Below, piece after piece: positions 32,413 through 35,851 of a stretch of 35,851 nucleotides of DNA (position 1 is the stretch's first letter; every line of letters begins with the position of its first letter). The notes beneath the pieces were generated by a model. The model was not told where the DNA came from, did no database searches, and saw only the letters and a list, made by a program, of their open reading frames with translations. The stretch covers positions 2,325 through 38,175 of the forward strand of contig NZ_AOIM01000039.1 of NCBI RefSeq assembly GCF_000337575.1, given 5' to 3'. The DNA is from Natrialba hulunbeirensis JCM 10989. Lineage in GTDB: Archaea; Halobacteriota; Halobacteria; Halobacteriales; Natrialbaceae. The position numbers and the translations under genes were made by a program.

Positions 32413-34317
32413 ATGAGCGACGACGAACTTATCTGGCGAATCGCAGGGGGTTCCGGTGACGGGATCGACTCGACGAGTCAGAACTTCGCAAAAGCGCTGA
32501 TGCGTTCGGGGCTCAACGTATTTACCCACCGCCACTATCCATCGCGGATCCGGGGCGGCCACACGTACGTCGAGATCCGAGCCGCAGAACACGAGGTACA
32601 GTCACGTGGGGATGGCTACAACTTCCTGCTCGCGCTGGGTGACTCCTTCGCCCGCAACCCGCAGGAAGAGGCCTACTACGGCAACGAGGAGATCAAGCCC
32701 CTCTCGGAGAACCTGGACGAACTCCGCGAGGGCGGTGTCATCATCTACGACGAGGGTCTCGTCAGCGAGGACGACGTCGAGGCGCTCAACCTGGACGAAC
32801 GCGCCGAGGAAAACGACTGGCACGTCTTCCCGCTCGACCTGCGCGGCCTCGCCAAGGAACACGGCCGCGAAGTCATGCGCAACACCGCCGGCGTCGGCGC
32901 GACCGCCGCGCTGCTCGATATGGACCTCGAGCACATCGAGGACCTCATGTCGGACGCCATGGGCGGCGACGTACTCGAGGCGAACCTGGACATTCTCCAC
33001 GAGGCCTACGAGGACGTCAACGAGGAGTACGAGTTCGAACACGACCTTCGCGTCCCAACGGGCGAACACGACACTGAGCAAGCGCTGCTGTCGGGCTCGA
33101 ACGCGATCGCCTACGGTGCGATCGACGCCGGCTGTCGCTTCATCGCCGGCTACCCGATGACGCCGTGGACGGACGTGTTTACCATCCTCAGCCAGAACTT
33201 CCCAGATATGGGCGGGATCTCCGAGCAGGTCGAAGACGAGATCGCTGCCGCTGCGCTGGCCGTCGGTGCCAGCCACGCCGGCGTGAAGGCCATGTCCGGT
33301 TCCTCGGGCGGTGGCTTCGCGCTGATGAGCGAACCGCTCGGTCTCGCCGAGATGACCGAGACGCCGCTGGTGCTCGTCGAGTCGATGCGTGCCGGTCCGT
33401 CGACCGGGATGCCGACGAAGCCAGAGCAGGCCGACCTCGAACACGTCCTCTACACCAGCCAGGGCGACTCCCAGCGCGTCGTCTTCGCGCCAGGGAACAT
33501 CGAGGAGGCCTACGAGCAGACCCGTCTCGCGTTCGACATCGCGTGGGACTACCAGATCCCAGTCATGCTCATCTACGACCAGAAGCTCTCCGGCGAGAAC
33601 AAGAACGTCGACGTCGAGTTCTTCGACCGCGAGCCGTCGCCTGACCTCGGCTCGACGCTGACCGAGGAAGAGCTGAAGGAGGCCGCACACGACAACTCCG
33701 GGAAGTTCAAGCGCTTCAACTACGAGGACGCCGAGGACGGCGTTGCACCGCGCTCGCTGCCCGGCCAGAAGAACGGGCGCTACCTCGCAACCGGGAACGA
33801 GCACAGTCCAGTCGGCCACATCAGCGAGGACCCAGACAACCGCGTCGCCCAGATGGACCGGCGTCTCGAGAAGCTCGAGGCGATCCGGACCGAACTCAAC
33901 GAGGAACGCGACTCGACACAGACCTACTTCGGCGAGGAAGATGCCGAGTACGGTATCATCACCTGGGGATCGAGCCAGGGTGCCGTCGAGGAAGCCGTCG
34001 ATCGTCTGAACGCGGACGGTCACTCCGTCCGCGGCCTCAGCGTCTCGGACATGATGCCGTTCCCAGAACAGGAAGTGACGGCGTTCCTGGAGAGCGTCGA
34101 CGAGGCGATGGTCGTCGAAATGAACGCCAGCGCGCAGTTCCGCGGCCTGCTGCAGAAGGAACTGGGCCGCTTCGGCGAGAAGCTCACCAGCCTCCTCAAG
34201 TACAACGGCAACCCGTTCGAGCCCGCCGAGATCGTCGAGGGCTACGAGGTCAACGTTGCCGAGGAAGAGCGCGAACCGACCGCACAGGTCCGAATCGAAC
34301 CCGCTGCAGGTGACTAA
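32413..34317 (+). CDS. porA: Pyruvate (2-oxoacid):ferredoxin oxidoreductase, alpha subunit
   Basis: This 634-aa fused gamma-alpha subunit belongs to the two-subunit haloarchaeal oxidoreductase that oxidatively decarboxylates 2-oxoacids to acyl-CoA and reduces ferredoxin. The gamma domain starts WRIAGGSGDGIDSTSQNFAKAL (about 9-30) with SRIRGGHTYVEIRA. The alpha part begins near 218 with LLSGSNAIAYGAIDAGCRFIAGYPMTPWTD and continues SGSSGGGFALMSEPLGLAEM. The size and the SGDGIDSTSQNF signature favour the pyruvate (Por) over the 2-oxoglutarate (Kor) version, which I recall as shorter with EAGDGIDSTG. porB follows 9 nt later. A CTTTAG box (32358-32363) may be the promoter. Confidence 0.85.
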   Translation: MSDDELIWRIAGGSGDGIDSTSQNFAKALMRSGLNVFTHRHYPSRIRGGHTYVEIRAAEHEVQSRGDGYNFLLALGDSFARNPQEEAYYGNEEIKPLSENLDELREGGVIIYDEGLVSEDDVEALNLDERAEENDWHVFPLDLRGLAKEHGREVMRNTAGVGATAALLDMDLEHIEDLMSDAMGGDVLEANLDILHEAYEDVNEEYEFEHDLRVPTGEHDTEQALLSGSNAIAYGAIDAGCRFIAGYPMTPWTDVFTILSQNFPDMGGISEQVEDEIAAAALAVGASHAGVKAMSGSSGGGFALMSEPLGLAEMTETPLVLVESMRAGPSTGMPTKPEQADLEHVLYTSQGDSQRVVFAPGNIEEAYEQTRLAFDIAWDYQIPVMLIYDQKLSGENKNVDVEFFDREPSPDLGSTLTEEELKEAAHDNSGKFKRFNYEDAEDGVAPRSLPGQKNGRYLATGNEHSPVGHISEDPDNRVAQMDRRLEKLEAIRTELNEERDSTQTYFGEEDAEYGIITWGSSQGAVEEAVDRLNADGHSVRGLSVSDMMPFPEQEVTAFLESVDEAMVVEMNASAQFRGLLQKELGRFGEKLTSLLKYNGNPFEPAEIVEGYEVNVAEEEREPTAQVRIEPAAGD

Positions 34318-34326
34318 CACAGACCC

Positions 34327-35262
34327 ATGAGTGCTTTCAACGCAATCGGAGACGAACGAGAGATCGACCGGGACGAGTACACCCCCGGTGTCGAACCGCA
34401 GCCGACCTGGTGTCCGGGCTGTGGCGACTTCGGCGTCCTGAAGGCGCTGAAGCAGGCCCTCCCGGAGGTCGGCAAGACCCCCGAGGAAGTGCTGACCGTC
34501 ACCGGGATCGGCTGTTCGGGCAAACTGAACAGCTACCTCGATACGTACGGCTTCCACACGATTCACGGCCGTTCGCTGCCCGTCGCTCGCGCCGCCAAAC
34601 TGGCCAACCCCGACCTCGAGGTCGTCGCCGCCGGCGGAGACGGCGACGGCTACGGGATCGGTGGCAACCACTTCATCCACTCGGCCCGCGAGAACCACGA
34701 CATGACCTACATCGTGTTCAACAACGAGATCTTCGGGCTGACGAAGGGCCAGACCTCCCCGACCAGCCCCAAGGGCCACAAGTCGAAGACCCAGCCATCC
34801 GGCAGCGCGAAGACGCCGCTTCGCCCGCTATCGATGTCGCTCAACGCCGGCGCGAGCTACGTCGCCCGCACGGCCGCAGTCAACCCGAACCAGGCCAAGG
34901 AGATCATCAAGGAGGCCATCGAACACGACGGTTTCGCCCACATCGACTTCCTGACCCAGTGTCCGACCTGGAACAAGGACGCACGTCAGTACGTCCCCTA
35001 CATCGACGTCCAGGAGTCCGACGACTACGACTTCGACATCCACGACCGAGCCGAAGCCGCTGAAATGATGCGCGAGACCGAAGACGTGCTCAACGAGGGC
35101 ACTGTCCTCACCGGCCGGTACTACGTCGAGGAAGACCGCCCATCCTACACGCAGGAGAAGAAGGCAGTCGGCGAACTGCCCGACCAGCCGCTCGCAGAGC
35201 GGTACTTCGACGACGACACCGAGTGGGAACGCAGCTACGACCTGCTCGACCGGCACAAATAA
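34327..35262 (+). CDS. porB: Pyruvate (2-oxoacid):ferredoxin oxidoreductase, beta subunit
   Basis: This 311-aa TPP-binding subunit carries TWCPGCGDFG with Cys29 and Cys32, IGCSGKL with Cys63, and LTQCPTWN with Cys212. These are the four ligands of its [4Fe-4S] cluster. The TPP/Mg motif is GGDGDGYGIGGNHF (103-116) followed by NN at 132-133. It completes the PorAB complex with the upstream alpha subunit and feeds electrons to ferredoxin instead of NAD. A T-run terminator follows about 60 nt after the stop. Confidence 0.92.
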   Translation: MSAFNAIGDEREIDRDEYTPGVEPQPTWCPGCGDFGVLKALKQALPEVGKTPEEVLTVTGIGCSGKLNSYLDTYGFHTIHGRSLPVARAAKLANPDLEVVAAGGDGDGYGIGGNHFIHSARENHDMTYIVFNNEIFGLTKGQTSPTSPKGHKSKTQPSGSAKTPLRPLSMSLNAGASYVARTAAVNPNQAKEIIKEAIEHDGFAHIDFLTQCPTWNKDARQYVPYIDVQESDDYDFDIHDRAEAAEMMRETEDVLNEGTVLTGRYYVEEDRPSYTQEKKAVGELPDQPLAERYFDDDTEWERSYDLLDRHK

Positions 35263-35323
35263 CCCGGCAACTAAGCGAGCCGTCTGGTCGGGTTTTGATT
35301 CGGACAGCAGAGAGGTACTCAAG

Positions 35324-35335
35324 TTCGTTTTTTCG
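35324..35335 (+). terminator. T-rich terminator after porAB
   Basis: TTCGTTTTTTCG lies 62 nt after the porB stop. It is the same 12-mer found after rps3Ae on the minus strand (4946-4957). An earlier TTTT (35293-35296) may contribute. Two CGTACAAGG direct repeats (35424-35432, 35442-35450) follow in the same gap. Confidence 0.5.
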
Positions 35336-35470
35336 TATCCACCGTACACCACCGAGCAACAGCTGTTCAGGTGCGCGAGACGACAGGCTACTCGAGTACG
35401 CGAGTCCAGTCAGTCGGAGATGCCGTACAAGGAGAGTAGGTCGTACAAGGCACAAACCTAAACAGTTGTG

Positions 35471-35832
35471 TCAGGGACAGCCGAGTTGCTGGCCGATCTC
35501 GAATGCAGTGTCGTCACCGAATTCGTGATCGGCGTAGATAGAGTAGTACTGCTCGTCACAGGACCACTGCAGTTCCGTTCCCTGTGGAGTCTGTTCGAGT
35601 GAGCCGGTGGCGTCTCCGACGGGGACCTCGTGTCCGTTCGTCGCGAATTCTCGCGGACCATCGCTCGTCGTGACCGACACTGTGCCCTCGGTCTCGCTTC
35701 GGTAGAAGAGAGAGACCTGCGTGCGGTCTTCGTCGGGGAACTCGTAACTCGTGACGCCGTCGAAGACGACGTCGTCGGGGAGTGTACTCGGACGGGGTTC
35801 TGCGACTGCGAACGGAACGGTCTCCTCGGCAT
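35471..35832 (-). CDS. Partial (lipo)protein with DUF4367-like C-terminal domain, cut at the contig end
   Basis: About 120 residues remain; the frame is open to the adapter, so the N-terminus lies off the window. Visible parts are VPFAVAEPRPSTLPDDVVF, then SYEFPDEDRTQVSLFYRS, TVSVTTSDGPREF, and the end WSCDEQYYSIYADHEFGDDTAFEIGQQLGCP in pieces. The layout (Pro-rich lead-in, beta strands, W-x-C, then LGCP-stop) parallels the last 110 residues of the 24069 lipoprotein (FWTC...SSVGCP). I infer a secreted or anchored paralogue of that domain. The two Cys may form a disulfide. Function is unknown. A GTG at 35680 is not taken as a start because the upstream frame is coherent. Confidence 0.68.
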
Positions 35833-35851
35833 CTGTCTCTTATACACATCT
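35833..35851 (-). other. Tn5/Nextera mosaic-end adapter (contig end)
   Basis: CTGTCTCTTATACACATCT is the reverse complement of the copy at 69-87. It is a sequencing-library artefact and not a transposon end. Confidence 0.97.

Noticed and set aside
32602-34779. 725-codon minus-strand open frame
   Set aside because: It lies antisense to porA/porB, which show conserved cofactor motifs.
69-35851. 19-bp inverted terminal repeats at both ends, as if the window were a composite transposon
   Set aside because: The repeats are exactly the Tn5/Nextera mosaic end used in library preparation, and no transposase lies inside.

Overview
The window is chromosomal DNA from a halophilic archaeon (class Halobacteria). 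The evidence is the acidic, Asp/Glu-rich proteins, the archaeal gene set (Pth2, TruD, eS1, Pcc1, two-subunit PorAB) and TATA boxes 25-30 nt upstream of many start codons, which implies leaderless mRNAs. Repeated haloarchaeal families such as DUF7344, DUF6176 and Rsm22-like proteins agree. A member of the Natrialbales (Natrinema/Haloterrigena/Natrialba type) is my guess but is not proven. Both ends carry the 19-bp Tn5/Nextera mosaic end. The left copy is internal (69-87), so the first 68 bp are probably chimeric.

Layout: 88-3243 holds dcd, a DsbA-like thioredoxin lipoprotein, pth2 and two small haloarchaeal proteins. truD follows (+). 4984-8026 (-) is a conserved archaeal information-processing operon: rps15, a degenerate RecJ-like protein, pcc1 (KEOPS) and rps3Ae/eS1. 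tRNA-Ala(GGC) lies at 8391-8462. It is followed by a small degraded accessory patch: an HNH-endonuclease remnant, an intact vapBC pair and a second remnant. A duplicated DUF6176 protein comes next.

10746-17807 (-) is the most interesting block. It is a tightly coupled three-gene operon that looks like a haloarchaeal version of the AddAB helicase-nuclease. The AddB equivalent is split into a helicase-fold protein without a working Walker A and a separate four-Cys Fe-S protein whose PD-(D/E)XK catalytic residues are lost. The AddA-like protein keeps all helicase motifs, an intact nuclease motif and a Cys cluster of its own.

18108-23931 (-) holds a DUF1328 membrane peptide, a winged-helix protein, surE, an Rsm22-like methyltransferase overlapping a TyrA-like dehydrogenase, and an M24 peptidase. 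24069-31364 (+) holds a lipoprotein, aroA, a BASS-family transporter, an alkaline-phosphatase-superfamily enzyme, aroC and a PHP phosphoesterase, so three aromatic amino acid genes (tyrA, aroA, aroC) lie within about 9 kb. A VOC protein with a strong inverted repeat at its promoter (-), a tiny membrane protein (+) and the porAB operon (+) follow. The last gene (-) is cut by the contig end and shares a C-terminal domain with the 24069 lipoprotein.

Most genes are housekeeping. Points worth a second look are the split AddAB-like operon, the promoter inverted repeats at 24029-24057 and 31871-31905, the VapB direct repeats, the heptamer and hexamer repeat tracts, and the gene remnants beside the tRNA.
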